A stretch of 64,000 nt of DNA from Ichthyophis bannanicus (taxonomy: Eukaryota; Chordata; Amphibia; Gymnophiona; Ichthyophiidae), in the NCBI GenBank assembly GCA_033557465.1, contig CM066031.1:178095043-178159042 (forward strand), read 5' to 3'. The position numbers were made by a program, and so were the translations under genes. Of this stretch, positions 51,484 to 62,174 are shown piece after piece (the stretch's first letter is position 1; every line of letters begins with the position of its first letter). The notes under the pieces are model-generated. The model had not been told where the DNA came from. It saw only the letters and a list, made by a program, of their open reading frames with translations, and searched no databases.

Positions 51484-51800
51484 CCAGATACCATCAGCGA
51501 GGAGTGGGTGAAGTGACATAGTTACCAACACTGAAACCACTGAGGTGGGCAGTTTCGGATCCCCCTTAAGCAAGAATTGGTAACCACATTCTAGAGAAAC
51601 AAACCCACGGTATACTAAGAGATATGCGACGACAGATACACAAGGAAACATAAGTAAAGGTCAAAAGGATGTAAAAATACAGGTGTAGTGAAAAAGCGAG
51701 AAGTTCCTGGGGTTGGAATTAAACACAAAAACAACAAAGATTGGAAAAAGAAACTGCTGATAAGGGGATATATGAGGAAAGGTAGTAAACAAGTTAAGGA
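51484..51800 (+). repeat. Repeat X, copy 1 (modules A and B)
   Basis: Module A (51484-51660: 'cagcgaggagtgggtgaag', 'tcccccttaagcaagaatt') and module B (51661-51800: 'gaagttcctggggttggaat', 'aagattggaaaaagaaactg') recur at 57338-57645 with module B inverted. No coding potential was recognised. Confidence 0.7.
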
Positions 51801-52359
51801 GACATACCCAGGCAGACATTCCTGTGTGAGAGACGCTAGACTCCGTCTCCAGAACCTGAATAGATTTATCAGGTGCTTTGCGATCATAAATTTGCATACT
51901 CATGTATATTCTTAATATAGCTATTAAGGCTTTCATTTCTCATTGCGAGGCTTGTGCTTTTGCAAACCTGACAATAATAATTATTACTTCAATTCGATGG
52001 CACGAGAATTTTATTGAAAGTGAGTCCTGCGCTTTTTGTGTATGTTGGGCTGAACCCTGCAGCATTAGTATTTAGAGGGGAAACAAAAAAGCTCCAACAT
52101 AATGGCGTCCAAACAGGGACTTGAAAGACATCAGAGTGATGTCATGGCAAAAGGTCCTCCTGTGTTTGCCGGTTGAAGCTCAGGTCAAGAAAGAGGAAAG
52201 CATGACACTGAATTCCTGCAGAAGAAGCATCACTGTGAAGGTAAGAGACACTTTCCTTTCTAAAAATATATATAGAATAATAGGAAACTTTGTGCAAGTC
52301 TAGGATACTATAATACTAGTTAGGATGTTTAAGAAAAAGTCTAGTGAGAGTTTATGTTT
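51801..52359. other. Unassigned spacer
   Basis: AT-rich sequence. 52121-52303 is an open frame without any recognisable domain. No repeat structure is seen. Confidence 0.3.
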
Positions 52360-55300
52360 ATGTTTATGTTTATTGATTTGATTGACTGCCCTTCAAAATA
52401 GCAGAGCGGTTTACAATGATAATAAAATATTACAGTAACATCAAGGCACAAGGCCGGAAAAGTAGAAAGAAAGTTACAATTACTTTGTAGAGAGAAAATG
52501 GAAGAGCAGGTTGATATCAAAGGGTTAAGAAAAAAAGGTTAGGGGTGAGAGGAGGGAGAGCCAAAGGCAAGGGAGAAAAGGTGAGTCTTTAGATCCAGCT
52601 TGAAGGTAGGGTGATGATGTTCCAGGCGGAGGGCGGTGGGAAGGGAGTTCCAGAGGGCAGGGCCTAGAAAAAAAAAAAGCTGAGGAACGGGTAGAGTGCA
52701 GGTGGGCTAGGGAGGGAGGGGGTAGTGTGAGACGGTTGAGATGAAAGGAACGGGGAGTGTGTGTGGGAGTGTGAAAGTGGATGAGGTCAGCCAGGTATTG
52801 AGGAGTGGAGGTGTGAAGTGGTTTATGAACAAGGGTGAGTAGTTTGAACTGAATGCGGAAGGAAATTGGTAACCAGTGAAGGCGGAAAAGAAGGGGGGTG
52901 ACGTGGTTTCTGGGGGAGGAGTGGAACACGAGTCGAGCGGCTGTATTTTGGATTCGTTGAAGACGTGACAGTTGGAGCTTGGTGAGACCAGTGAAAATGG
53001 AATTGGCGAAATCAATGCAAGAAATAACTAGTGATAGAAGCAGAGTAGTAAGAGCAGAGGGAGAAAGAAAAGGACGAATTGCCCAGATCTGATGGAGGTA
53101 GTAGAAAGAGGTTTTGGAGATATGGGAAATGTGAGCTGAAAAGGAAAAGGTCAGAATCGAAAAGTACACCAAGATAACGAAAAGTAGGAACAAGAGAGAT
53201 AGGTGAAACAGAGAAAGAGGGGGCCAGAGAGGGGGGCTGATGACCATGGGAAAACCAAATAGCAGTAGTTTTGGAGGTGTTGAGATGGAGGCAGTTATTA
53301 GTTAACCAGTCGGAGACAGCAGTTAGACACAGGTTTAGGGGGGCAAGATGAGGACAAACAGGGGAGGTGTGATAGAGAAGAAGAATGTCATCTGCATAAA
53401 AGAAGGCCGTGATCCCAAACTGTTGTATCAACAAGGTGAGAGGAGTCAGAAAGAGGTTGAAGAGCAAAGGTGCGAGAACAGAGCCCTGTGGGACTCCGCA
53501 GGGAAGGGGAAAAGGGTCTGAGGGGGGAACGGATGGAGAGGAGGAAAGGACTGCAGCAGATCTAGAAGAAAGAAAAGAGTGGAACCATCGATATACAGTG
53601 CTACAGAGGCCAGCTTCGCGTAGACGAGACAGAAGAAGGGAGTGATCAACCACGTCAAAGGCGGCAGAAAGATTGAAAGCTACCGCCACCGAGATATCAC
53701 CTCGATCGTGTGCAGTGTGCAGAGAGTTGGTGAAGGCAAGAAGAATAGTTTCTACACTGTGCCCAGGACGGAAGCCAGACTGACGAGGGTGAAGAAAATT
53801 AACAGAATCCAAATGGTGAGAAAGCTGTGCGAAGACAATCTTTTCCAGAATTTTTGAAAGAAAGGACAGATTAGAAACTGGGCGGTAGTTGGCAGGGTCC
53901 AGGGGATCAAGAGAAGGTTTTTTAAGAATCGGGCGGATAAGTGCGTGCTTCCAGGAGGTGGGGAAAGTGCCCGTGGAAAGACTAGAGTTCAGCATGGCTA
54001 GAAGATATGGAAGGAAAGACAGAGAAGGAAGAAGCAACCAGGAGGAAGGGATAGGGTCAAGAGGGCAAAAGGTCTTGTTGGATGAGGAGATGAGGTGGTG
54101 AAGCTCAGCTGTGGTAGTTAAGGAGAAGGAGGACCAGGTGTGAGACAGTTGGGAGGTGGGAGGGGGGAGGCAACAGGGGGCGGGGAGGAGATTGGTGGGG
54201 GGAGGGTAGGGAGGGAGGCTCTTAAGGTAGAGACTTTGTTACTGAAGGCGGAAGCAAGAAGGGAAGGGGGGGAGTGGGATGTGCGGGCACAGCAGAGGAG
54301 GTAGGAAGAAGGGAAGTGAGGAATCTAAGGGTAGAGTAGAGATGCCGGGTCTGGTTAGGGGCATTGGCAATGGCAGCAGAAAAGTAAGAGAACTTGGCAA
54401 GGTGAACCTCGGATCGATACTGAGAGTGGCGGGCTTTGAAAATAGATAGGATGGTTGGAGAGGGGGACTTACGCCATAGCCTTTCAGCTCTCCGTAGTTG
54501 GGAGCGGAGGAGGAATAGACCAGTATGATACCAGGGCTGGGAAGGGCGGCATGAGGCTGGACGTGGGTGAAGAGGAGCAATACGATCGAGGGCGGCAGAG
54601 AGAGAGGAGGACCAGGTAGACGCTTGAGAGTTAGGGGATAAGGAAAGGAAGTCGGAGGGCAGTAAGTCTGTGGCAGGAGGCAACTACTGGGCAGTGGAAA
54701 GAGAGATAGTGCGGGATAGACATGGAGGGAGAGAAAAGGAGGGTGGGGGAACTAGAGCTGGGGCCGCAGGATGAGAGCAAAAGACTGTTAGGCAGAGATG
54801 GTCTGTCCAGGGAAGGGGGAAGGAAGTCAGGTTGTCAAGAGAGATGGTGGAAGAGGAAAGGGTCAGGAATAGATCAAGGGTGTGTCCAGCAGAATGAGTG
54901 GGGAAAGAAACGTGCTGTCGGAAAGATAGGTCGTGAAGGAGAGCAAGGAAGGCATGTTCCCTGGAGGATGAGGGGGAGTCGAGGTGAAGGTTAAAGTCAC
55001 CAGCAATGAGGAGGTGAGGAAAAAGTAAGGAGAGGTCTGAGATGGAACGGAGGAGAGAGTCCCAAAGATCGGGGTGCAGGGCAGGGGGCGCGTAGATGAG
55101 AAGGATATGTGTTGAGGGGGAAGTATGAAGATGGAGCAGAAGAGCCTCAGGGTAGGAAAGAGAGGGTGAGAAGATCTGAGTGAAGGAGAGAGAAGACCGG
55201 AGAATAGCGGCCACCCTGCCGCCAGAGCAGGGTTTGTGAGGAGAAGTTTTGCCTTCCCCTTCTGCATTCCCCGGGGGGGGGGGGGGAGGGGGGGAAACCA
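52360..55300 (-). mobile_element. L2-clade LINE, long but decayed, purine-skewed
   Basis: The 3' end is at 52360 (tttatg repeats and 'gcggtttacaatgat' on the plus strand). The endonuclease-to-C-terminus coding region spans 52525-55301 in four frames. The plus strand is unusually G/A-rich, so the protein is very rich in Ser, Pro and Leu compared with the other L2 copies. The 5' end is lost in a run of G at 55272-55300. Confidence 0.85.
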
Positions 55301-55301
55301 T
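52525..55301 (-). pseudogene. L2 endonuclease-RT, frameshifted
   Basis: Endonuclease: 'HILLIYAPPALHPDLWDSLL', 'LLIAGDFNLHLDSP', 'GHTLDLFLTLSSSTIS' and 'WTDHLCL' (54684-55301). Linker: 'SCRPSQPWYHTGLFLLRSQL' (54222-54683). RT: 'NYRPVSNLSFLSKILEKIV', 'QSGFRPGHSVETILLA', 'CGVPQGSVLAPLLFNLFL', 'AFFYADDILLL' (53012-54037). C-terminal part: 52525-53247. Motif A reads 'FNLSAAFDVVDH': the first catalytic Asp is Asn. There are frameshifts near 54040, 53015 and 54230, plus a stop at 54683. Inactive. Confidence 0.85.
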
Positions 55302-55435
55302 TCGGTATGTCCCTTGGAACTTTACTGATATGGATAATATTGCCAGCGAGTTACCTCCCCTTAGTAGAGGGGGTGCTCCCTGGATTCAATAATTTGAGCG
55401 GGTCACGGGGGGTATACCTTAGGACTGGGGGATGT

Positions 55436-56395
55436 TAAAGCACTATTAGCAAAACTCTTGGGAACTCATGCAACGAATCAAGTTTTTGCCAGAGTCAATC
55501 TACCACAGGTTACAGTGGCAGAGACACTGCATGATGCGCCTGATTTCAATCAGTATCGACCCAGGATTTGGGATGCCGTCAAAGAACCATACCCAACACA
55601 AAAATATTTAGCACCGCTATTGAAAATGCGCTTTAAACTAGGACAAGATATTGGTGCATATATTGCATGATTCCAAGACTTCTGGGAAACCCAAACCAGT
55701 ATGGTCTACTCGGACCCAGGGTTTGTGCCCTTATTTTTCCAAACACTTAGTAATATTTTGCCCAAACCAGCACAGTCAAGACTAGATATGATTGTGGGGT
55801 TAGAAGATGAGTCTTGGGCAAGACAACAATCTCACATACACCACTTTGTTAGATTAGCTAAAGAAGAGCAGGCAAAACCTGAAAAGGATATGAAAGGTTT
55901 GCAGAAAAACTAACGACATTGCAATTGAAAGAATTACAGGAGGACCTTGATAAAAATAAAGCCAAAGCTAAAGAAAAGGAGAAAGAAGTAGAAGGCTCAA
56001 ATAAAACAGAAAGACAATATGAGGTGGAAAAACAGAAAATTAGAGCCATTATAAAACAGAAAATTAAATTATTAGGGACTTAGAGCAGTTTGATAATATT
56101 GGGGAGGAAGACCCCTGAGAAAACTTTGGTTTCTATGCTCAGGCATGGAACCAGGCAGGTCCAAATAACGCAGGTAGTTGGAGAGGGGGGGGGGGGGTGT
56201 AGGACCTCCCCAATCACAGCATCCCAGAGAAGTGCCCTTAATTGCTGGAATTGTAGAAAACGGGGACATCTTCAGCATGAATGCCGGAGTCCCCCTGCTC
56301 GAACACCAACAAGATCACAAGGATCACAAAATCCTTACCAGAGTCCTCAGTGTAGATTCTCCCAGGGGCAGCTTCCTCAGGGAGGACCACAATGA
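55436..56395 (+). pseudogene. Retroviral gag remnant
   Basis: Matrix and capsid-like segments are spread over frames 55458-55670, 55701-55913 and 56090-56395. A Lys/Glu-rich stretch near 55920-56060 is likely a former coiled coil. The nucleocapsid has one zinc knuckle, C-X2-C-X4-H-X4-C, at 56243-56284. Breaks: a stop at 55668, stops after 55913 and a frame change near 56180 at a G run. Confidence 0.7.
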
Positions 56396-56404
56396 CTCTC
56401 TATG

Positions 56405-57336
56405 ATGATGCGAGCCATGCTCAATGAGCATGAGGCGGTAATTGAAGTCTGTCTCAATGGGTATACAGTACAAATGTTGGATTCCAGAGCCACAGCATCA
56501 GTACTGAACTCCCTACCCTCAGGTGTGAAACTGTCCCATCAAACCACTCTGACTACAGGGTGACTACAGGGTTTAATGGCAACCCAATTACCACCAAATT
56601 GACAGTACCCATTGAAGTAAAACTCATGGGACAACATACCTATAAACCCTTGTTGTATGCCCCACACAATTTGATGGGACGGGATCTGCTATCCAACTTC
56701 GAGGTACAGATGACCTTTACCAGCACACCATCCACTCTGCTTCTGCAGACAGAGAGTCAACCAGATTTTGATGAAATCCCTTCTGAGGTCTGGGCTAACT
56801 CAGAAAGCCTTTTTGGTCTAATACTGTCTGCATCACCTGTTCGAATTAAACTAAAGAAAAATTGTCATGGTCCCAAAGTAGCCCAATATCTCTTGCAGCC
56901 AGAAGCTGTGGCGGGAGCAAATGAGGAAACTGATGTTACTACAGAATGGCATTATAGAACCAAGCACCTCTCAGTATAATGCACCACTGTTTCCAGTTAA
57001 GAAACCCAATGATAAATGGCGGGTAGTACATGTTATTTATTTATTTACATTCTCTTATATACCGCGCTATTCTGCATCAGTGCGGTTTACATTGAAAAAA
57101 CTGAAATTACATTGAACAGGGCATTATAACTTGGAGATAACTATTTTACATTTTATTGTTCTGCGAGGTCTCAATTCAGTCGTGGAAGCAGAGTTCCTAC
57201 TTGTGTCCAACCCGGCTACGTTATTGCAATACAACCCACCAAAGAAATATAGCACTGTTTTAGATCTGTCAAATGCAATTTTTGGGACCCCAGTCCATCC
57301 TGACTGTGGACTATGGCTGGCGTTACAATACTACCT
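56405..57336 (+). pseudogene. Retroviral protease / RT N-terminus remnant
   Basis: A protease-like block has 'MLDSRATAS' where the active-site D-S/T-G is expected (Gly replaced), followed by an 'LMGRDLL'-type block near 56670, typical of the protease C-terminus. The RT starts near 56930 ('PLFPVKKPNDKWRVV') and resumes after the SINE piece at 57150 with 'YSTVLDLSNAIFGTPVHP' (motif A region). A duplicated 'tgactacaggg' near 56550 breaks the frame. The RT catalytic centre and everything beyond it are missing. Confidence 0.7.
57030..57150 (-). mobile_element. 5'-truncated SINE tail inserted in the retroviral RT
   Basis: On the minus strand 'tagttatctccaagttataa', 'gtaaaccgcactgatgcag', 'gcgcggtatataagag' and taaata units: the last 120 bases of the SINE at 38015. 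It splits the retroviral RT between its first and second blocks. Confidence 0.88.
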
Positions 57337-57337
57337 T

Positions 57338-57645
57338 TCCTTCGGTATCCCTTTATCAGCAGTTTCTTTTTCCAATCTTTGTTGTTTTTGTGTTTAATTC
57401 CAACCCCAGGCATTTCTCGCTTTTTCAGGATTCCTGTATTTCCATATCCTTTTGAGGGTAAACAGATACTATCAGCAGGGAGTGGGTGGCGTGACATAGT
57501 TACCAGCACTGAAAACACTGAGTGGCAGTTTCAGATCCCCCTTAAGCAAGAATTAGTAACCACATTCCAGAGAAATAAACCCACAGTGTGCTAAGAGATA
57601 TGTATGGACAGAGTTTCAAAGAAACATGAGTAAAAGGTCAAAAGA
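57338..57645. repeat. Repeat X, copy 2 (module B inverted)
   Basis: 57338-57455 is the reverse complement of module B of 51661-51800; 57462-57645 is module A in the same sense as at 51484. So the two copies differ by an inversion of one module. Confidence 0.7.
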
Positions 57646-58020
57646 ATGTAGAAATAAACCTGGTTCATCCAGGTGCACAAGATCATGTATTTGTTTTTTC
57701 TGTGATAAATTTTTTTGAGCAACCACAATAAATAAATAACATATAAAATATCAGTCAGTAGATGTAAATTTTCCATTGACAATTAATCAAATACGTGACC
57801 CAACCCAATATTTACATCAGTGAAATCAACAGAAGCAGGTAAACGCCCCTGCCAAAGGAAATAATGCTCTACTATACAGAATCTCAAGTTAACCCCTATA
57901 TCCCCTATCCACCCCATCAACAGTATAAGATACACAAACTACATTTCGTTCCTATCCCCCTCACCCCCACCTACCCTCCAATCCCCCACCCCTCCCCCCA
58001 TCCCTCCCATCCCATCTCCG
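57646..58020. other. Unassigned spacer ending in a C-rich tract
   Basis: AT-rich sequence, then 'cccctcacccccacctaccc'-type low complexity up to the duplication border at 58021. No gene. Confidence 0.4.
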
Positions 58021-58410
58021 CTGTTAATGTGTGTAGGTGCATTAGCTCATTTGCACCTTATACCTCCCTGCTAAATTCACTCATCACTGGCATCGAATCA
58101 TCACATAAGGCTTCCTCCTGCTTTTTCTAGACATCTCTGCTGCCTTTGGCACTGTTTCCCACCAGTTTCTCCTCAACAAACTCCACCAAATTGGAGTCCA
58201 CGGCACCCCCCTCAAGTGGTTCCACTCATATCTCACCAATCACAATCAGCAGATAAGGATTCAAACACACACCTCAACTCCATTCACCCTTAACCTGGAT
58301 GTACCACAAGGTTCTTCTCTCTCCTCTCTACTATTCAATATATACATTTGGCCTCTATATGACATCCTCCAGCAATTTCCTGTCCAGATTCTGATAGATG
58401 CAGACAATAT
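58021..58410 (+). mobile_element. L2-clade RT fragment
   Basis: With frame breaks it encodes 'FLDISAAFGTVSHQFLL', 'HLTPLKWFHSYLTNH'-type motif spacing and 'VPQGSSLSSLLFNIYIWPL', then a damaged YADD ('LIDADN'). The second Asp of the AFD block is Gly. It ends at the CR1 3' end. Confidence 0.7.
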
Positions 58411-60505
58411 ACATAGTAACTTAGTAACATATATGATGGCAGATAAAGACCAGTATGGTTCATCTAGTCTGCCCAGCAAGATGGCAAGAGTAGGTGCACT
58501 TGCCGCTCTGTGAAAGTCACCCCTCCCCATGCCTTTGTTTAGAGGTGTTCCCACTGCTCCGTGTGGTCCACGCCTATTTGCTGAGATATAAGATAGTTAT
58601 GTTTGTTTTGATTTTATCCTGTTGCTATAAAGGGATCCACGGTGTCTGTCCTATGCCATTTTGAATTCTGTCACTATATTTGCTTCCACCACTTCCATCG
58701 GGAGGGCATTCCAATCATCCAGCACCCTTTCAGTGAAAAAGTATTTCCTGACATTGCCTTTCAGTTTACCCCTTGCAGCTTCATGTTATGCCCAATAGTT
58801 TTACAGCTTCCCTATCTTTGGAAGAGGTTTGTTTGTTCATTAATACTCTTTAAGTATTTAAAGGTCTGAATCATTTATTTATTTATACATCTTTTCTATA
58901 CCGCCACTTCCAGCGATCAGTGGCGGTTTACAGGTAACATAAACTTTAATAATAGAGTACTATTATTTTACATAGAACAGATTTAGAACAATGAACATTC
59001 AACTATTAAATGTAACTCAAAAAATACAATGAGATAACAGGCTACCAACAGTATATCAACAGTAATGGGATATATTTACATTAAATTACAGTTATTCACA
59101 TTAGCGACAAGTAATTGCTTTCAAAGAGTAAGCTTAACTAGGTGAGCAATGTGAATGTGTGGGAAAGATTTTATGCCTTGTCTAGGTAGAGTCAGTGAGT
59201 GACTGATGATCGGTGGTTTTCTCTGTGTTAGGATTATCTTCAATGTGGAGGTTATTGTAGTGCAGAGTAAATAGATGGGTTTTTAGATTTTTTCTAAATA
59301 ATTGAAGGTCCTTGATTTCTCTGATTTCAGACGGGAGGTTGTTCCATAACGTAGGGGCGAAGTATGAGAAAGCTGTGTTGCATGTCTTCTGACTTGTCTT
59401 TCGAATCATATCTCCCCTGTTCCTCCTCTCCTCCAGAGTGTACATATTTAGGTCTTCAAGTCTTTTCTCATAAGTCTTCTGACACAGACTCTATATCATT
59501 TTGGTTGCCTTCCTCTGAACTGTTTCAAGACTTTTTATTTATTTAACCTGACTATAAGGTCTCCAAAGCTGAACACAATATACCAAGTGTGGCCTCACCA
59601 ACGACTTGTACAGTGGCATTAGTATCTGTTCCTTTCTGCTGGTAATTTCTCTCTGTATGCAACCCAGCATCCTCCTGGCTTTTACCACCGCCTTGTCACA
59701 CTGTTTGCCACTTTAAGATCCTCAGAAACAATCACTCTGAGGTCCTTCTCCTGGTCCATGCACACCAACGTCTCGCCCCCTGTCTCATACAATTCCCTTG
59801 GATTTCTGCTTCCCAAGTGCATGGCACTGTACTTCTTCACATTAAATCTTAACTACAAAGCATTAGACCATTCTTCCAGCTTTTATAGATCTTTCCTCAT
59901 GTTATCCACTCCCTCAGGGGAGTCCACTCTATTGCAGATTTTTGTGCCATCTTCAAAGAGACAGTCTTTTCCATTCAGTCCTTCAGCAATATGACTCACA
60001 AATATATTGAACACTATTAGTCCCAGGACTGAACCTTGGACCACACTGCTAATCACCTTCCTTTAATCTGAGTGAGTTTTGTTTACCGTATCCTTCCGTC
60101 ATCTGTCAGCCAACCAATTTCTGATCCAGTTTACCACCTTGGGACAAATCCCCAAGCTGTTGAGTTTATTGATAAGCCTCCTATGAGGAACAATATCAAA
60201 GGCTTTGCTGAAATCTAGGTAGATCACATCAATCACATGCCCTTGATCTAGTTCTCTGGTCTTTCATTGCTTCCCTATTACCACTTTTGTGAGGAGGTAT
60301 CACATCAGCCCTTCTTCAGTCCTGTGGAACTTATCCTGTCTCCAAGGATCTATTAAAAACATCCTTTAAAGGCCCTGCGAGAACCTCTCTGAGCTTTTTC
60401 AGTATCCTGGGATATATCCCATCTGGTCCCATGGCCTTGTCCACTTTCAGTTTTGCAAGTTGTTCAAAAACATCATCTTCTGTGAATGGTATGGTATCTT
60501 CTCCA
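58411..60505 (-). mobile_element. CR1 RT to 3' end, decayed, split by an L2 tail
   Basis: On the minus strand it runs from '[13 protein letters not shown]' (near 60440) through 'VIYLDFSKAFD' (near 60215), 'GSVLGLIVFNIF', 'VMHLGSRNPRELYETG'-type segments and 'EERRNRGDMI' to a 3' UTR ending near 58411 with 'gatggcagataaagaccagt'. Stops are frequent, and the FADD block reads 'FEDGTK'. Confidence 0.85.
58875..59402 (-). mobile_element. L2 3' end inserted in CR1, with 7-bp target-site duplication
   Basis: The L2 tail ('gcggtttacaggtaac', 'tataccgccac', taaa units) and the C-terminal coding end ('SYFAPTLWNNLPSEIREI', 59182-59402). It is flanked by 'gaatcat' at 58868-58874 and 59403-59409. Copy 1 of the duplication (20190 region) has the empty site. 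Confidence 0.92.
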
Positions 60506-60838
60506 AATTAATGAATGGAGTGGAACGGGTAAACGTAGATTGGTTGTTTACATCATCAAAATATAAAAAGACTAGGGGACATGCAATGAAGCTACAGGGT
60601 AACCTATTTAAGACTAATAAGAGAAAATATTTTTTCAATCAACATGTAATCAAACTCTGGAATTTGTTACCGGAGGATGTAGTAAAAGCTGTTAATGTAG
60701 CTGGGTTTAAAAAAAGGTTTGGACAAGTTCCTGGAGGAAAGGTCCATAAACCATTATTAAAAGGGACACGGAATATCACTGTTTGACCAAATACAAGCAT
60801 TGAAGAACCTGTGTCTTTTGGGGAAACTGCTAGGTACT
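60506..60838 (+). mobile_element. CR1 3' end, copy 2, truncated by LTR
   Basis: It matches 21301-21634 and stops at 'gctaggtac', where the LTR-like element begins. Confidence 0.85.
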
Positions 60839-61260
60839 GTCGCCACCTGTTGCCACCCTAGGCGGTTGCCTAAGGTAGGGCGAGCACTCTTTCTGTAGTT
60901 GTGGGTTTCAAATAAATTGAAGTCTGAGAGCCTTTAAGGCTAACACAGGAAATTTATTGATTTTTACTACTTCTCCATACAGAGCTTTTATAAAGCTCAA
61001 CGCAAAGGCAAGAAAAGGAAAAAAGGTAGGATTTCTTCTCCCAACACAATTAGCTTCTGTCACTTCCAGAATTCACAAATCAGGCTTCATTATTTCTTCT
61101 AGCCTTTAAAACATAAATGCTAGTTTGCCTTCTTGAAACTTCCCAACATTCAAACACTTTCTGGCTTTATTCAAGGAAACATTTCTAAAAGTAAACAGGG
61201 CTTTAAAACACTGTCCAGCCTGTTTCTTTTTCTCTACTGGCAAATGCAGCTGTCTGAGCT
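60839..61260 (-). mobile_element. LTR-like segment
   Basis: On the minus strand it would run TG (near 61260) to CA (60839-60840), about 420 bases, with a TATA-like 'tttataaaag' at about 60986-60995 and AATAAA about 35 bases downstream near 60955, the expected U3-R-U5 order. A single copy is seen; the partner LTR is not in the window. It cuts the CR1 3' end at 60838. Confidence 0.5.
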
Positions 61261-62085
61261 TCACTCTCTATAGAGCTCAAACACTGTTTTGTGACACAGA
61301 GCACATTCCATTGCACACTCAGAATCAATATCAGAAGGATAACTTTCTGTCTCCATTTCCTCAATATCTGACTCTTGTATATCGTGGTTTAAACTTCTCC
61401 GGGTAAACCCAGGCTCTGCCCTTTCCAACAGCTTAAGAATTTCCTTCCAGCCAGAGATTCCTTTGCCTCTAGAATTCTTAGGATATACTGGCAATTCTCT
61501 CTCTCTCATTAACTGGCTTATTGTTTGCAGCTTGCTTAACTTGCTGTTGAACACAGGGTTACTCACGGTTCTCCTTGTACCAGATAAGTTTTCACCAAGC
61601 CTTTGGCTTGCAGTAAAAATGTCCTCATTTAAGGCTCCCTCAGAAGGAAAACTCCTGCCTCCAGGCTCCAAAGCAACTCTCCTGCATTCTGGATTCCTCC
61701 CTGGCTTATGGCTTTTTCCCTTGAGTGTTCCAGCAGTTTCTACAGTGTCCTCTAAGGCTGGGCTTCTCTTAGAAGTCTGTCTCAGCAGTTCCTTCTCCTC
61801 CCCTGGGCTGTCCTGGGAAATACCTTTCACTCTAGCTGCCCGGGAGCTTCTTCCTCCCTTCAGCACATTAGGATTTCTGCTGTGTTCTGAGTCTCGGGTA
61901 GCTCCTCCCCTGGGAACTCCCTTCCTCCTGTGATGCTGCCTCTCAACCTCAGCCCCTGCATCAGCGTCGGGAACCTGATCAGTGTGAGTCTTAGGGTTAG
62001 CATTCACCTCAGCATTAGCATATGCATCAGGATATGCCTCAGGAAGAAGACCTCTCCTGTTACTACCCCCTTCCTTTTGTAATCC
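61261..62085 (-). CDS. Unrecognised 304-codon frame upstream of the LTR
   Basis: It is open on the minus strand from about 62175 to a stop at 61261-61263. I do not recognise it. The first 30 codons overlap the hAT-like end at 62094 and are probably not original, so I annotate from about 62085. The protein is hydrophilic, rich in Arg, Glu, Ser and Gly, with an Asp/Glu-rich C-terminus ('HDIQESDIEEMETESYPSD') and a final 'CALCHKTVFELYRE' holding a C-X2-C pair. Its position directly upstream of the LTR suggests the 3' part of an LTR retroelement, for example an extra ORF or a gag fragment. Composition bias alone could also keep the frame open. Confidence 0.35.
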   Translation of the reverse strand, partial: GLQKEGGSNRRGLLPEAYPDAYANAEVNANPKTHTDQVPDADAGAEVERQHHRRKGVPRGGATRDSEHSRNPNVLKGGRSSRAARVKGISQDSPGEEKELLRQTSKRSPALEDTVETAGTLKGKSHKPGRNPECRRVALEPGGRSFPSEGALNEDIFTASQRLGENLSGTRRTVSNPVFNSKLSKLQTISQLMRERELPVYPKNSRGKGISGWKEILKLLERAEPGFTRRSLNHDIQESDIEEMETESYPSDIDSECAMECALCHKTVFELYRE

Positions 62086-62093
62086 CCTAGGGC

Positions 62094-62174
62094 AGTGATG
62101 GCTAACCTTTTTGAGCCCGAGTGCCCAAACTGCTGCACAAAACCAAAGAATTTCCTCAAAGTGCCAGCACGTCA
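62094..62174 (+). mobile_element. hAT-like element end
   Basis: 'cagtgatggctaaccttttt' followed by 'gagcccgagtgcccaaactg' is the start of a widespread hAT-type end. Only one end is visible; the repeat R copy follows directly. Confidence 0.5.

Larger units (their letters stand above)
55305..57336 (+). mobile_element. Endogenous retrovirus-like remnant (gag, pro, start of RT)
   Basis: The layout is gag (55436 to about 56395, with a CCHC zinc knuckle at 56243-56284), protease (about 56405-56760) and the first RT segments (56920-57030, 57150-57336), in several frames with many stops. No LTR could be paired with it. Gag features and the short gag-pro spacing recall gamma/epsilon-type retroviruses; this is a low-confidence placement. 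The RT is interrupted by a SINE tail. It cannot produce virus. Confidence 0.7.
58021..60838. repeat. Duplicated block, copy 2 (of 19864-21634)
   Basis: It is collinear and about 98% identical by eye with 19864-21634: L2 RT fragment, minus CR1, then opposite CR1 3' end. It keeps about 515 bases (58230-58744) lost in copy 1 and has gained an L2 tail (58875-59402). Confidence 0.9.

Noticed and set aside
53409..53645. Plus-strand Arg/Glu/Gly-rich frame
   Set aside because: Antisense of the L2 RT in a G/A-skewed region.
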